From Glebionis coronaria (Eukaryota > Streptophyta > Magnoliopsida > Asterales > Asteraceae): a stretch of DNA of 64,000 nt. Below the pieces are notes generated by a model that was not told the DNA's origin, searched no databases, and saw only the letters and a list, made by a program, of their open reading frames with translations. The DNA lies in contig CM046882.1 of assembly GCA_025667525.1 (NCBI GenBank), positions 19,294,488 through 19,358,487 of the forward strand. Reading direction: 5' to 3'. Below, piece by piece: positions 47,174-59,600 of the stretch (positions are counted from its first letter, which is position 1; every line of letters starts with the position of its first letter). The position numbers and the translations under genes were made by a program.

Positions 47174-49602
47174 TGTAATATCCTAATTTTTACAGAAATT
47201 AATAATGGATACGTCAAGTATGAAAGTGGAATAAATAGAAAGTACCACTTTAACGGGGCCAATATATAATTAGTTGGGACTTGATATGAAATAAGATATA
47301 ACTAATTTGGATAAGTATTGCAGGGCATTTTGACTACAAGGGTTTATAGTGTAGAGTTGTGAAAGTTGGTGGAAATTACCAAAATACCCATGGCGCTTAT
47401 TTCTTTTAGTTATTATGAAGTCGTTCCAGGGAGGTATATACTCCCACCTCCTTCCCACGTTCCAGAAAAGAATAGAAGAAAAGAGCAGGACAAACTTTCT
47501 TCAAAATGAAGAATTCTTTGATTTCTAGTAATAACTCCCTCAAAGATTTAATCAAAAAGCAAAAGGGTTTACCATGGCAGGAAGAATCAAGAACTCCAAA
47601 AGGTTATTAAGACTTTCCTGAATTTCCCCAAATTTCAATTAAGTAGTTAATTAATATTTAATCATTATGAGTTACGGGTAGTACGGGGTTATGATTATTA
47701 AGTGTTTTATATGATATATGTGAGGAATTCATGAAGTATGTGTTATAATGATTCGAATGATGTATGGTGGTCATGATGGAATTATGTTAATCATCATGCT
47801 AATATGTTTATGAGGTATTTTTATGAATTTTGAGTTGAACCAAACACCCTCTTAATAGAATTAGGCGCTATGTGATATTAGGGAATTTTCTGAATTTGTT
47901 GGTCATATTAGAACTATCATATAAAATAGATCATAGCTCGGATTGAAGCATGATATGAGTTTTCGGAAACCACCAAGTGTCTATTTCATTTATAGGTAAA
48001 AAGCATTGGCTAATTCAGAGGTAAAATGGGTCAAAAATGAGTTTTACTATAGATTGACAGATTCTAAAAAGTGTAGCGAACATACTTTCAAAAATTCATA
48101 TAAAATCAACCGCAACTCGATTTGAATTATGCCATACCTTTTCGGAAAGCCAAAAGATTATACTTCCATGTAAAGTTATCCTCATGATCTGATTCAGTAG
48201 TCAAGTCAGTCAGAATGAGGCATTTGCAGGCTGCTGCAGAATCGCAAACAATGTTTTGTCTAGTGTTTTAATGATTTGGACCTGATATGGCGTTTTTGAA
48301 AGTTCTGGGTGATTTTTCATATTATAACATATATTCTCAGCCTATGTGGGTATGATTTATGGTATGCAAGTATAAAGTGGTAAGATTTGGTTAGCTTAGC
48401 TTGTTATGTTTGCTGTGACTTTTTATAGCTAGTTCATGAGTTCTTAGCCGTGTTCATATTCTTAATTACTAGTTTTCCATGTCATGTGTATGTGTTAGAT
48501 ATGTGTTAATATCTTTCACGTGCATCTATCATGATTTAGGTGGTGGAAGTATGATCATGGATCGTTAGCTTGCATTATATGGCCTAGGTGAGTAACGTAG
48601 TGTAAAAAAAACAAGTATTTGAATTATCTTCCATGAAATCATGATCATGCTATTTATATTTCCTATGTTCATATTATGCAAGGTTCTAAGTTTATATACT
48701 CGTTTCTATGCCTTTATGTTACAAGTGTGCATGTTGATTATTACCCAAGTTATCGATTATATATAAGTTATCTTACTCATAATGACATGAATGGTCGTAT
48801 TATCTTGTCAAGAATTCATGTTGACCAGTGAGATCTTGTAGTTAGTTCACGTTGACCCTAGTGTCCACATGCTCATGGAAAGTAATTACGCTGACTCGAG
48901 TGGTCTTGAATAATGTCTAGTAATCATGAAGACCTGAGTGGTTATAGTACGCATGAAAGTAATCACGTTGACCCGAATGGTCATAGTACCATGTCAAGGA
49001 CTCATGTTGACTCGAATGGTCAAATTGCCATGTCAAGGAGCCATGTTGACTCGAATGGTCATATTGCCATGTCAAGGACTTATGTTGACTCAAATGGTCA
49101 TATTGCCATGTCACAGACTCATGTTGAAATGAGTGGTCATATTATCACGTTTTATGTTGGACACGTGGATCATATTTCATGTTATGTGCTTAATGGAGCT
49201 TATGTTCCGTATATGGAATTCACATCATCCTATATGGGGTACATGTCCTTAGCAAGCACTCACGATCATGCCACGACCTAAGTTCTAAGTTCAAGCGAAG
49301 TAACATTTTTTACACGTTTATCGTTTCATGAGTTTAGTTTATACTTCGTTTATTCACTAAGCTTATTGCTTACCCGTTACTTCATTACATGTTTTATAGG
49401 TGATCATATTATGCTAAGGCTATGGGGGGCAAGGACGCGTGCGAGTTAGCTATCGGTGGTGCTCTAAAGTAATGAGCAATTCTCTAACCCATTCTCTTCA
49501 TATGACTAGTTACGCCTAAATTCATTTTGAGTTGTCACACCAAAAAAAATAAAAAATAATAAAAAATAACAAACTTTTCAAGCTGGTTTTTCGGGCGTTT
49601 CA
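47174..49602 (+). mobile_element. Array LTR 4
   Basis: 2429 bp. Its first part matches LTR2 and LTR3. From about 47829 it diverges (GAATTTTGAGTTG, CTTAATAGAATTAGG, GTGTCTATTTCATTTATAGG and many others), and its G run is only 6. It is therefore the original 3' LTR. Confidence 0.9.
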
Positions 49603-50730
49603 AAACTGTTCCACAGTAGGTTGTTCTTGCTGCAAATGATATGCAACCTGTAAGGGCTGATATGGAGGCTGAAATGGGGATGAATGGAGGGGGTTTGGGT
49701 GCTGAAATTGCAGCTAAAAGTAGTGAGTTTGGTTGCTAAAACAGAGGCTGCAAACGGTGGGTTTCGTTGCTTAAATGGGATCCGAGATAGGTGGGTTTAG
49801 GTGCTTAAATGGGCTGTTTGGGCGTGTGTGCGTGTTCAAATGGGGCTTGAAAGGAGGGGGTTTGGTGTTGAATTTGCGTCTATAAGGGGTTACGATGTAC
49901 AATCCGATGAACATATATCTCAGGTACCTCCTTTCACAAATGTAATGTGTTAGTCACTGCAGATGCTTTATCGCTCCACAAATAGAGGAACCAACAGTTA
50001 ATGGAAAAGAAGTACAATCCGGGGATCATTCTTTGGTGTATGATAATCAAAATCACTCGCTGTAATGCCCCAAGACATATTTTAAGGTGTATTTTTAGTT
50101 AGAAAAATTAGTTACTACCCTATCCAATTTTTTGGAAGTTAGTTGTAAATAATTAGCTCAGAAGTACAAAAAGTTATTAGAGTAAGTATCAATTCGTTTA
50201 AATATAACAACTTGTGTGATTGTACGCTGCATTTTACACTTTTGCTGAATTCCGACCCGTTCGACTCAACCTCTTCTGACCAGCTATTCCTTTTTTTCGT
50301 AACAAGACCAGGCTGCGATACACTAGAACTTGGCCTAAAATTTGCATATCAGACATTTAGACCGAATGTTTTTTTAAGAATTGTACATATCAGATCGCTA
50401 CTAATAGTTTCAGGATGCCTCTATGAAACCAGCTATTCCTTTTTTTTCGTACAAGGGCTCGGCCGTTCCAATATCTTAACCCAAGTTGAAAGACATGGTT
50501 CATATTTTGTGTTGATTTTGTTGCATAAAGGTACAAGCAAGTGGGACTCTTTGGAGATCTGTCTCAAGAAATAAAGGCATCAGCAAGACCAGGTTGTGAT
50601 ACACCAGAACTTGGCCTAAAGTTGGCATATCCGCATGTATTTATGTGAATTGCACATATCAGGTCGCTACTAATAATTTTAGGATGCCTCTTGAAACTAG
50701 CCCATCCTTTGTTATGTTCAAAATCTTGGC
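49603..50730. repeat. Segmental duplication flank (matches 1840-3293)
   Basis: No gene. The sequence resumes the block-1 order directly after the array, starting ACTGTTCCACAGTAGGTTG (compare 1837). It lacks the SINE-like insertion at 1922. Positions 50300-50450 contain an extra partial duplicate of the CTAGAACTTGGCCTAAA segment. Confidence 0.6.
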
Positions 50731-50784
50731 GGGACAGTAGGTTATGCAGCTCCAGCATACACTCAAACTGGCAGGATGACAACT
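50731..50784 (+). pseudogene. Kinase fragment, second copy
   Basis: Reads GTVGYAAPAYTQTGRMTT, differing from the copy at 3294-3347 by V to T. Like it, it is an isolated subdomain VIII motif with no adjoining kinase sequence in frame. Confidence 0.5.
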
Positions 50785-50920
50785 TTGGAGCTTCCGGGTG
50801 ATTCTTTATGAACTCATCACACGTATACAATTTAAAAATCAATTATAGGATGTTATATTTTATAGATAGATCACAAGTATATTTTTTAATAAAACATGGC
50901 AACACTCATCATAGAAGGAC

Positions 50921-51157
50921 ATCTATTTTTTTTAATAGAACGTCACCTCAATCTCACTAAAATCCGACCCCCGAGTTATAACATCCATAACTGCAGGCCC
51001 CGGGACCCGGAACCACTAGGGGAGACCCCTAGAACTCACGGCTTCGCACTAAGAAGGAAAATCATAAAATTTTTCTCTTGCAAGACTTGAACCTATGATC
51101 AAACCCCCTTCCCAAGCTCTAGTAGGAACTTAGGTGGCCAACTACTCTAGAGCACAT
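50921..51157 (-). mobile_element. SINE (tRNA-derived), minus strand
   Basis: On the minus strand an A-box-like segment (CTCTAGAGTAGTTGGCC) is followed about 55 bp later by a B box, GGTTCAAGTCT. The element ends with an A-rich tail (ATTAAAAAAAAT). The paralogous site at 3481 lacks the whole insert (GGACATCT continues directly), so it arose after the block duplication. The target duplication is short and imperfect (ACAT). Confidence 0.6.
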
Positions 51158-51579
51158 GATACATATAGTTATAAGGTAATAATCCAAACAGGGAATATGA
51201 TATAAAATATGAACGAACCCGAGACCTAAAATTTGGGCTAGGCTCCAGTGGGTTACATAATATGTTCAAAATTAGTTGAAGCGCAGTTTCCTATTAGATT
51301 TGTGTGTTGATAACTCGACTAGGTTTGGGTAAGAATGAATAACTGTTTATACGGGTCAGAAAGCAAACAATTTTGGAGTTTTTTTGGATGCTGAAGTTCA
51401 ACTTTTGACCCGTGATAGAATATATCAAGAATCCACCCATTCATGAATCGTGAGTAAATTGGTTAAAATGTTCCCTTTAACATATATAGCATCTGTAATG
51501 CTATACAAATTTTCTTTTAACGAAAAAGAGGTAATCCTTTTTTATTTTTTTAATTTTTTTTTCAATAATTATGTATTTT
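51158..51579. other. Flank with A/T-rich tail of the RT pseudogene
   Basis: Positions 51160-51425 match 3495-3835. Positions 51530-51570 are a T-rich run on the plus strand, that is, an A-rich tail after the pseudogene on the minus strand, as expected of a retroposed sequence. Confidence 0.5.
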
Positions 51580-52990
51580 TCATAGAATAAAACAAAAACG
51601 TTTTACAATAAGACGGCGGGTAAACGGGTAACAAGATGCGCCACAACCATTTTCGAAACCAATCCTACTAAAAATAAAGTTATGTGTCTTAGGGGTCGAA
51701 AAATTACTTTGCACAACCCGTTGAACCCTTGTCAAAAACTCCACTGCTTCCGGCGCTAGGAAACCAAATGTATCAAAAGCAAAAGGGATAAAGACGTGTT
51801 GATTTTCTAAGCAAGCTTTCTCATGTTTGTCAACTTTGCTCGATTCCGCTTTCAACGCAACTTGTCCTACAACAAACCCATTGTCCCTAAGCCCAACAAG
51901 AGGGGACACTCCAGTAATATCCACACAAGCATGTTTCCCCCTGGCGCACCCAAACACAAGTATATCAACTGGCCGTAAGGTAGACCTTCCTTCAAGTGGG
52001 TATGTCAGAAAGTTCACATGGCCTCCTTCCTAAAAGAAATTCTGGCTCGTTTAAGGACATCACACAAAACATCCCTTACCAAATCACGCCTATATTTGAA
52101 ACCTCGTAACTCCTTGCAATGGACCGCAGCTCACCAAAAGAATCCAAACAAACCTTACGTCAGACTGGGTACGACTAATCAACCGGGAACAAAGTGATCA
52201 TTAGCCAGTACTTAAGGATAGTCCGGTACTCCAGAGCCGACATATGTTGGCCTAGTCCCTCGACGGGGATAACGGACAACAAATTATGAGCATGGGGAGC
52301 TCGAAGACATTAAACAACAATTTTTTTGGCAAGGTGATAAATCAAATCTCACTCCCAAACTCTTAACGATTTCACTAAATAGGGCACACGCCAAAACATT
52401 TTAGGCTTTGGGGGGGGGGGGTCCTTGTTAGAGAAACCGCTAAGATCGAAATTAGGGAGGGAAATGCGCACCTGATCCAACGCATATCCATAGACAGAAT
52501 TAGCCCCATCAATATCACATCCCTGAAGAATGTGGTCTTGTAAACTCCAACATTGCGCTCTCGAGGCTACGAAAGCATAGGTAGATATATCCTTAGCCGA
52601 ACATAAACCCAATCCACCAAACCGGATGGGAAGTGATGCTAGCCTCATTGAAAATCCCCAAAAAATGGCCCCCCGCAAACAACAATAGCCTCTATCGCCT
52701 TTCTAAGGCCATTGTCAAAAATAGAAAAAGCTTCCCCTGTATACATAGGTTGGCACGTTCTGAGACCAAATAGCAGCTTGGTGACACTCATGCATGAGCG
52801 GAGCAAAAGGAGCTCGAATTGAGGGTCCCGTAGATTGGGGAGAAGACCTATTAGTTCTACCGCACGGGATGCCCTTTTCGTATCCATACTACTTATAAAT
52901 CCCGTATCCCGACTAACTACACCTCCACGGAGTTTCACACCCAGTGTCGGTCTCCCAATATCACAGGGAAACAACCCATCCTCCACCTTT
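51580..52990 (-). pseudogene. 5'-truncated LINE-like reverse-transcriptase gene, frameshifted
   Basis: Three frames together give the C-terminal part of a plant RT-like protein. Upstream piece: GVKLRGGVVSRDTGF, LLPNLRDPQFELLLLRSC, GLRTCQPMYTGEAF. Middle piece: RLASLPIRFGGLGLCSAKDI then STYAFVASRAQCWSLQDHIL. A further stretch (52195-52330) reads APHAHNLLSVIPVEGLGQHM, then about 52070-52130 FKYRRDLVRDVLCDVLKRAR. Final piece (51580-52017): EGRSTLRPVDILVFG, GKHACVDITGVSPLVG and FIPFAFDTFGFLAPEAVEFL. Frame changes near 52660, 52345 and 52025 make it non-functional. The catalytic RT core is not included. Absence from block 1 shows it was inserted after the duplication. Family recognised from its conserved C-terminal pattern in plant genomes. 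Confidence 0.7.
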
Positions 52991-53145
52991 ACCCCATTGC
53001 ATGATGGCCAAAGATTACATATCATTGCACCTGACTTACAGCTAGAATATGGCCAAAGATTACATATCATTGCACCTGACTTACATATCATTGCACCTTC
53101 ACACCATTGCATGATGGCCAAAGATTACATATTCTTTTCACAGCC
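52991..53145. repeat. Short local duplications
   Basis: GGCCAAAGATTACATATC occurs twice and ATTGCATGATGGCCAAAG twice more within 150 bp, interleaved with ATTGCACCTGACTTACA. This looks like replication-slippage scrambling at the 5' junction of the RT pseudogene. Confidence 0.6.
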
Positions 53146-53513
53146 ATACTACTTATAATATGTAAAAGCATTGCACCTGACATACAACTAGAATAAGAGA
53201 TTATTGTCTTATGGTATTTCATCATAAAGAGATACTACTTCTTTTTATATATAAAGTCAAAGATTACATATCATAAAAGTCAAATAATGTTTGTACCCGA
53301 AAGCAAACACGGAAACACAATCTCCTATTACATCATTTGTACAAGTCACAAAGGTTACAAACCTCAAAATGTATACTAAGTTACTAACCTAAAATAGTTA
53401 AAACACAATTCTTTTGGTTTATGCGCCATTCTCACCCAGAAACAAGCACTCTTTAAAATACTCGTCTTCATTCATATAGATCCACCATTTATTTACTTGG
53501 CTCGATTATATAT
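53146..53513 (-). pseudogene. SRO copy IV: 3' flank only, cut by a Copia insertion
   Basis: The sequence runs parallel to 3975-4266 (for example CACAATTCTTTTGGTTTATG and ACTTGGCTCGATTATATA), the 3' flank of SRO-I up to about 15 bp past its stop codon. At 53514 the match stops abruptly at the TG of a Copia LTR. Any SRO-IV coding sequence would continue beyond the nested Copia elements, outside the window. Confidence 0.75.
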
Positions 53514-53833
53514 TGTAAGAATTGTAAATCTTGCTTATGTTTAGAGAGAAAGAGATAGAAAGATGGTAGATTTCACACATACTTCTAGAGAGAGAGAAAG
53601 TATGAAACTATGTGAAAAATGAATGAAACCACACCCTCTCTATCTAAGGAGAGGGTTTATATACCCAAGCCCATGAGATGGTCTTGGGCTTACAAGTTGG
53701 GCCGGCCTACACATGTTGTAGGCTTGACATGGCCTTAGTTGTTTAATATTAGTAAAAACTAAACTACGAGCTATTACTTAGACTATTGTTGGAGTGACCG
53801 ATCCTTTCTAATACGTAAAACGTATTTCCAACA
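53514..53833 (-). mobile_element. 3' LTR of Copia-A
   Basis: 320 bp, minus strand TGTTGGAAATACG...CAATTCTTACA. Directly inside it lies the polypurine tract TCCCTTAGGGGGAGAT (53834-53849, minus strand). The outer flank is TATAT (53509-53513), the likely target duplication. The partner LTR is outside the window. Confidence 0.85.
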
Positions 53834-53849
53834 ATCTCCCCCTAAGGGA

Positions 53850-56685
53850 AGTCACTCCAAACAAGGGCGTTACCCAAGTTCCAATAATAAAATAAACCTA
53901 GCATACTATGCTTGTCTTGAGCTCGTAGTCTTCGTCTTTCTTTTCTTTTTCTTTTCTGGTGAACATGCTGATGTGATCTTTGATATCAATCGTTAGCATC
54001 AATATCTTGCCTTGATCTTGTGCATCCATCACTTGTGATTTTGGCCTCCTCGTGACCGCATGTCCCACATACTTATACCTTCGTAATTCTTGAAAGCTTC
54101 AGAGTTCGATACAGCGGAAGACTTGACTTTTAGGCTTTCTAGAATTAGATGAAGAATTAAGTGCATAAAGTATAAGCATGCGGGGACGACTTCTTTTCGG
54201 ATTCCGCATCGCCACCGTCTTCAAAATGCCGCAACATAAGTAGACACGAACGAAATGGCTTTGAATATTTCATTCTATTTCGGTAGCATTTTAATTCCGG
54301 TCGGTGAAGACCATTGGACGATATAAATATCGTACTTGTGGCAGGTAGATTTAATTAAAAATCTCCTTGACAAGATTTCGCTGGTAAACCCGTTCTCTTT
54401 ACTCGACCGTCCAAAGCTGACTGCGAACGTAAAGAGTGAATCATTTGGATAAAATTATCCGTATGATTGACGCCGTCAATTCATGTTCTCGGAACAAGTG
54501 AAATTCAATTAAGAACCGCACCATCGTTGCTTTCCAGTTGTCACAAGCTTGATTCGTATAGAATCTTGCAAGTTACCTACCAAGTGTTGTTTGAGGTTAA
54601 CACTAGAAGGATTTCCACTCATCATTGTGAACACTAAGGTATCACTCTGAGTGTTATGGCAAGATCACTAAGATATTGCGTAGAGGCCTGGAACGTGTTT
54701 AAGTTCAGTTAAGAATTAAACCACTGTTGCTTTCCAGTTATCACAAGCTTGATTCATAAAGAATCGCACAAGTCACCTATCATGAGCTTTTTGATATTCG
54801 CTCAAGAAGTATTTCCATCTTCATTGTAAATACTTTCGTATTACTCGGATGTTCAGGCAAGATCATGAAGATTTTGCGTAGGACTCTTAAGTTCTTTCTA
54901 ACTTTTCACGGTGTGTGAAGAAGCAAGGAATTATGAAAGTGTGTCCTAATGAGATATTTGATGATCTCAAATGGCTCTAGACTTGGTCGTGCATTTTGTA
55001 TTTTAGTGATCGGAGGCTGGAGAGGAGTGCCACCATTTCAATACCTATTTATTCGGAGTGAATAAATCGATAGATAATGCATTGTCTCTGTGTGATTAAA
55101 ACAAATACCTTTTAAGAGATATCTGAGTTAGCTGGGATGGGTTGTGCAATGCATCACTGGGTCCATGATGTCTATCTTCAATATCGAGCATCATTAAAAT
55201 GATCTCAATAGCATATGTGTTGACCCGGTTTCTGCCTAAGGTTGTAAGGAGGGCTTTTTTCTTTACACCCTTTATCTTTACAATTCCTTTTCATTCTTCA
55301 ACCCCTTCAATGCTTACCAATACGTCATAACTAGCACCTTGTTTTGATTGTTCCAGTGCTAACTTAAGTACTTGGTCGGCATTCAGCTACGTTCACAATC
55401 TTTCTCCATCTTTCCTAAGAACTAATATTTCTAGCTATGGAATGTCCTTGGGAAGATTCCTCCGGTTTTAGAAGAATCATTGGACTTAACCTATCCTACC
55501 ATCCTTATGACACCACAATCTTTATCATCGTGAAATAAATGGGTTGAGGGTAAGTATAAATCACCATGAAATCCATTTTGGTATAGCAAATCCATTTTGC
55601 TCCCCCTTAACATATGTCATGATATTCGAAAACATTTCGCACATGTCGGGATGAGCCATCACCTTAAGTCTAACCATTTGTGATAATTTCCCATATTAAA
55701 TCATATTTTCTCCCCCATATTAAAAATATTAACCCAATCGATGTTTTTAATATCAATTGATTTAATGAAGTTTTAACAAAGTTTTGGGAAGAAAAATGCA
55801 AGTCTATTTTATCTTCATGAGACCAATTTGTGAGATATGATACAGATATGTAAAAGAATCACATATTCACCATATTAGAAAAAATTGACAAGGTTGGACC
55901 TGATTGATGAGAACATCATATGATAAGATCAAATGGTTCTTGTCGGCAAATGTTGGTCACCTCGTCGCGTCTGAAGTCATATCTTGACACCACATGTACG
56001 ATTGGTATAGTTGTCTTGACACCAATTAGTGAGCTTGTCACTTTCGGCATCGAAGATTCTGAATGCTTGACAATTGCTCCCCCTCAATTGTTGACCCATG
56101 TTCTATTGAAAGAGTTGTAGTCGTCGTTTGAGTAGTCGCATCGTCGAGTATGTAGATACCAATTGTAGATTGCTATGGTTGTAGAGATGATAGCTCCATA
56201 AAACAAGATTTCTCTTATTTTAACAAATAAATGCACTGAAGCATACATATATTCGTGTTTGATTGTGTTATAACGTAAACACTATCCCTTACATGGTTAT
56301 AAAGTAAACCATGCCCGAGAAAATTAATTCCTGTTGCGAGCCAAAGCTTTCATAAGAAATACTTGACTTTAATATGAAAAACGGGTTGCAGTCTGAAATA
56401 ACTACAAGCCATATAGGCATGTTTTATGAAATATTTATAACTTTTGTACGAACTCTATTTATGCTGCCGTGTCAATATTAATCGACATTTCTAAGGCCGT
56501 AAATATTATCGTACCAAAAGACATGCCTTTGAAAAATAAAGTAAAAATATTTTTGGATTTTTCTAAATTTTTCAATTTTTATGGTTTTTATATGGTTTTA
56601 TATTTTTGTATTTTGCTTTTGTGGATAAAAATATAAACAATATATACAGATGATCACCAAGGATACGGAGAATAGTTTACCACCA
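53850..56685 (-). mobile_element. Copia-A region between pol and 3' LTR
   Basis: 2.8 kb without a convincing frame. An internal duplication of about 190 bp (about 54505-54690 and 54700-54895; shared GTTGCTTTCCAGTT and CACAAGCTTGATTC) is visible. In Sirevirus-like Copia elements this place may hold an extra ORF; none can be read here. Confidence 0.6.
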
Positions 56686-59600
56686 CTATTCTTTCGCTTC
56701 ATCTGCCAATTCCTTTAGAGTCTCGGGCGAGAATGTTCTCAAACTTAGCTTGTCGGCCAAAAATTACATTCGAGCGCGATCTAAAGCCTTCGTGAAAATA
56801 TCCGCCAATTGATACTCAGGTCGGACAAAGTAAAGCTCGATCACTCCATTTTCCACTTGCTCCTTGATAAAGTGGTAGCGAATGTCAATATGCTTCGACC
56901 GGGAGAATTGAACATTGTTGCAGCATAAGGCAATTGCACTTTTGTTGTCACAGTACATCAGAATTTTGTTGAAACCTAGACCATAGTCAGTTAATTGCGA
57001 TCTCATCCAAAGAATTTGAGCACAGCAACCAGACATAGCTATGTATTCTGCTTCTGTACTTGAAATTGGAGCGCTTTTCTGCCTTTTCGATGCCCAACTG
57101 ATTAGTCGATCTCCTAGTAATTGCAAAGTTTCACTTATGCTACGCCTTGTATCTTGACAACCCGCGTGATCCGCATCTGCATATGCCATGAGTGCAACCG
57201 AAGAGTCCTTCGAATACCAAAGTCCCCGATTAATGGTTCCTTTAAGATACCGAAAGATCCGTTTAACAGTAGCTAAGTGTAACTCAGTAGGCCTAGTTTG
57301 ATACCGAGCACACATACATATAGCAAACTGAAGGTCGGGTCGACTAGCTGTGATATACAGAAGGGTACCGATCATTCCACGATAAAGTATCGGATCAACG
57401 GCAACTCCATGTGGATCTACATCAAGCTTAGTTCGTTCTACCATTGGAGTATCCACGGGGTCGCAAGATTCCATCTTATATTTCTTAAGCGATTCAAGGG
57501 CATACTTGGATTGATTGATAAAGATGCCACTGGGACTCTGAGATATCTGAAGTCCTGAGAAGAATGATACCTTGCCCATCATTGACATCTTAAACTTGGA
57601 AGACATGAGTGTCCCAAACTCATCAGATAAGGTTTGGGTCGAGGCAGCAAATATAATATCATCAACATATATTTGTACCATAATCATATCTTTACCTCGT
57701 TTCTAAATGAACAGCGTGGGATCCATCGTGCCTTTAGCGAAGCCTTGCGTAATGAGGAATTGTGACAATAGATCATACCATGCGCGTGGAGCTTGCTTCA
57801 ACCCATAGAGAGCCTTCTTAAGCTTGTACACATGATTAGGATATTTAGGATTCACAAAACCATCCGGCTGTTGAACATAGACGATCATATTCATGTGGGC
57901 TGCATAAGCAAGGAATAATCTAATAGCTTCCAAGCCGGCAACAGGTGCAAAGGATTCCATAAAGTCGATGCCTAATAATTGCTTGTATACACGAGCTACT
58001 AGCTGAGCTTTGTTCTTTAATATTCCGCCTAACTCATCGAGTTTCACCTTATAAACCCATTTCAAAGTGAGTAATTGCACTTGATACGGGCATGGTATAA
58101 GTTCCCATACATCAAGACGTATAAATTCATTAAGTTCTTCTTGCATAGCTTCTATCCAACAAGATTGGGTAAATGCTTGTTGCCACGTCTTAGGTTCAAC
58201 TTCACTGAGAAAAGCATCAAAATGGCAAAACATTGCACTTTATTATAACTGACTTTGTGTGGATACCGGACGATTAGGGTCACCAATAATAGAATCTATA
58301 GGATGATCCTTTGTCCACTTGCTGTCATGTTCACGAATCCGTGGATTGGAGTAGACCGTAGTAGGAGCTTCCTTTGAGGCGGACAACCTGGCTTGATTAT
58401 GGTCGGGAATAGGTACACCAAAGAATGGAAGTTCACGCATTTGAGCGAATTCCAAGTCGTGATCATCATCATCCTCTTCATCGTCAACAGGCATGACATG
58501 GGTAGTTGATTCGGGTGTTGGTTGAGAATTACTTGTTGAAGGTATATCTTTACCAATTGTAGGTGCAGATGTATCGGATTGTGCTTTGGTTGCTGGAGCG
58601 ACAACTTTGGTAACCGAAGCTATTACCTCAGGTTCTGGAGTAACAATACTTGGAGGAGTAAATAATTCATCAAAGAACGATTGAAACAACATATCCCATT
58701 CATTCCTAGAAGGTGGTGTAAATGATGATGAAGTAGGGTTGTTTGGGACAAGACCAGAGCTAATATGACTGGGTCCCATTTCATGAAGTACGGGTTCAGA
58801 GCTGCTTTGCTCAGAAGCCATTGCCGTCAGCTCATCAAAATCGACATTCATAGTTTCAAGGATCTTGCGAGAGTTACGATTGTATATTCGGTATGCCTTC
58901 TTTGTGGGTGCATAACCAATGAAAATACCAATATCAGCCTTTGGTTGAAGTTTTCCCAAATTGTCACCATTATTATTTGGATAGCAAAGAGAACCAAATA
59001 CATGAAGATATGATAAATCTGGTACTTTTCCATGTAGAAGCTCATATGGTGTTTTACCATGGCGTTTTTGAATTAGTGACCGGTTTTGGGTGAAAACTGC
59101 TGTAGATATTGCTTCTGCCCATAAGAATAATGGAGCCTTTGCGTAAATTAACATCGTTCGAGCAACTTCCATAAGTGTACGATTTCTCCTTTCAACGACA
59201 CCATTTTGTTGTGGAGTGCGGGCAACGGATGTTTCATGAGATATGCCAACTTCTTCATAATAATCACGTAATATTTAATTCACAAATTCGGTTCCATTAT
59301 CTGTACGAGTGCGTCGGACAGTAGTGTTGAGACACACTTGAATCATCTTGAGAAATCCGATGATGAATTTAGGTGTCTCATTTTTTGTTGTAAGAAATTT
59401 CACCCATGTAAACCGAGAGTAATCATCGACATTGACGGGGATGTAATTTTTACCACTAAGACTTTCAACACGCATTGGCCCACAAAGATCCATATGCAAC
59501 AAATAAAGTTTCTCTTGGTTGGTGTCTCCAGTCTTAGGTTTGTATGATTTCTTAGTGCTTTTCCCCATTGTACACGTAGAACACAAATGATCCTTGTGAA

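Larger units (their letters stand above)
29302..49602 (+). mobile_element. Tandem array of a LARD-type LTR element: LTR-I-LTR-I-LTR-I-LTR
   Basis: Four LTRs of about 2.43 kb alternate with three internal regions of exactly 3522 bp (period about 5957 bp). Flanks are AGACT (29297-29301) and AAACT (49603-49607), a one-mismatch target duplication, so the array sits at a single insertion site. No gag-pol frame exists. The primer site TTGGTAACAGAGC and polypurine tract AAGTGGGGGAGAGT place transcription on the plus strand and fit a Ty3/Gypsy chromovirus (Tekay/Del-like) derivative; that lineage call is inference. Confidence 0.92.

Noticed and set aside
50212..50574. 120-codon plus-strand frame in the duplicated flank
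   Set aside because: The parallel sequence in block 1 does not keep the frame, and the translation shows no domain.
55920..56120. Plus-strand 66-codon frame in Copia-A
   Set aside because: It lies on the non-transcribed strand of the element between pol and LTR and has no recognisable features.
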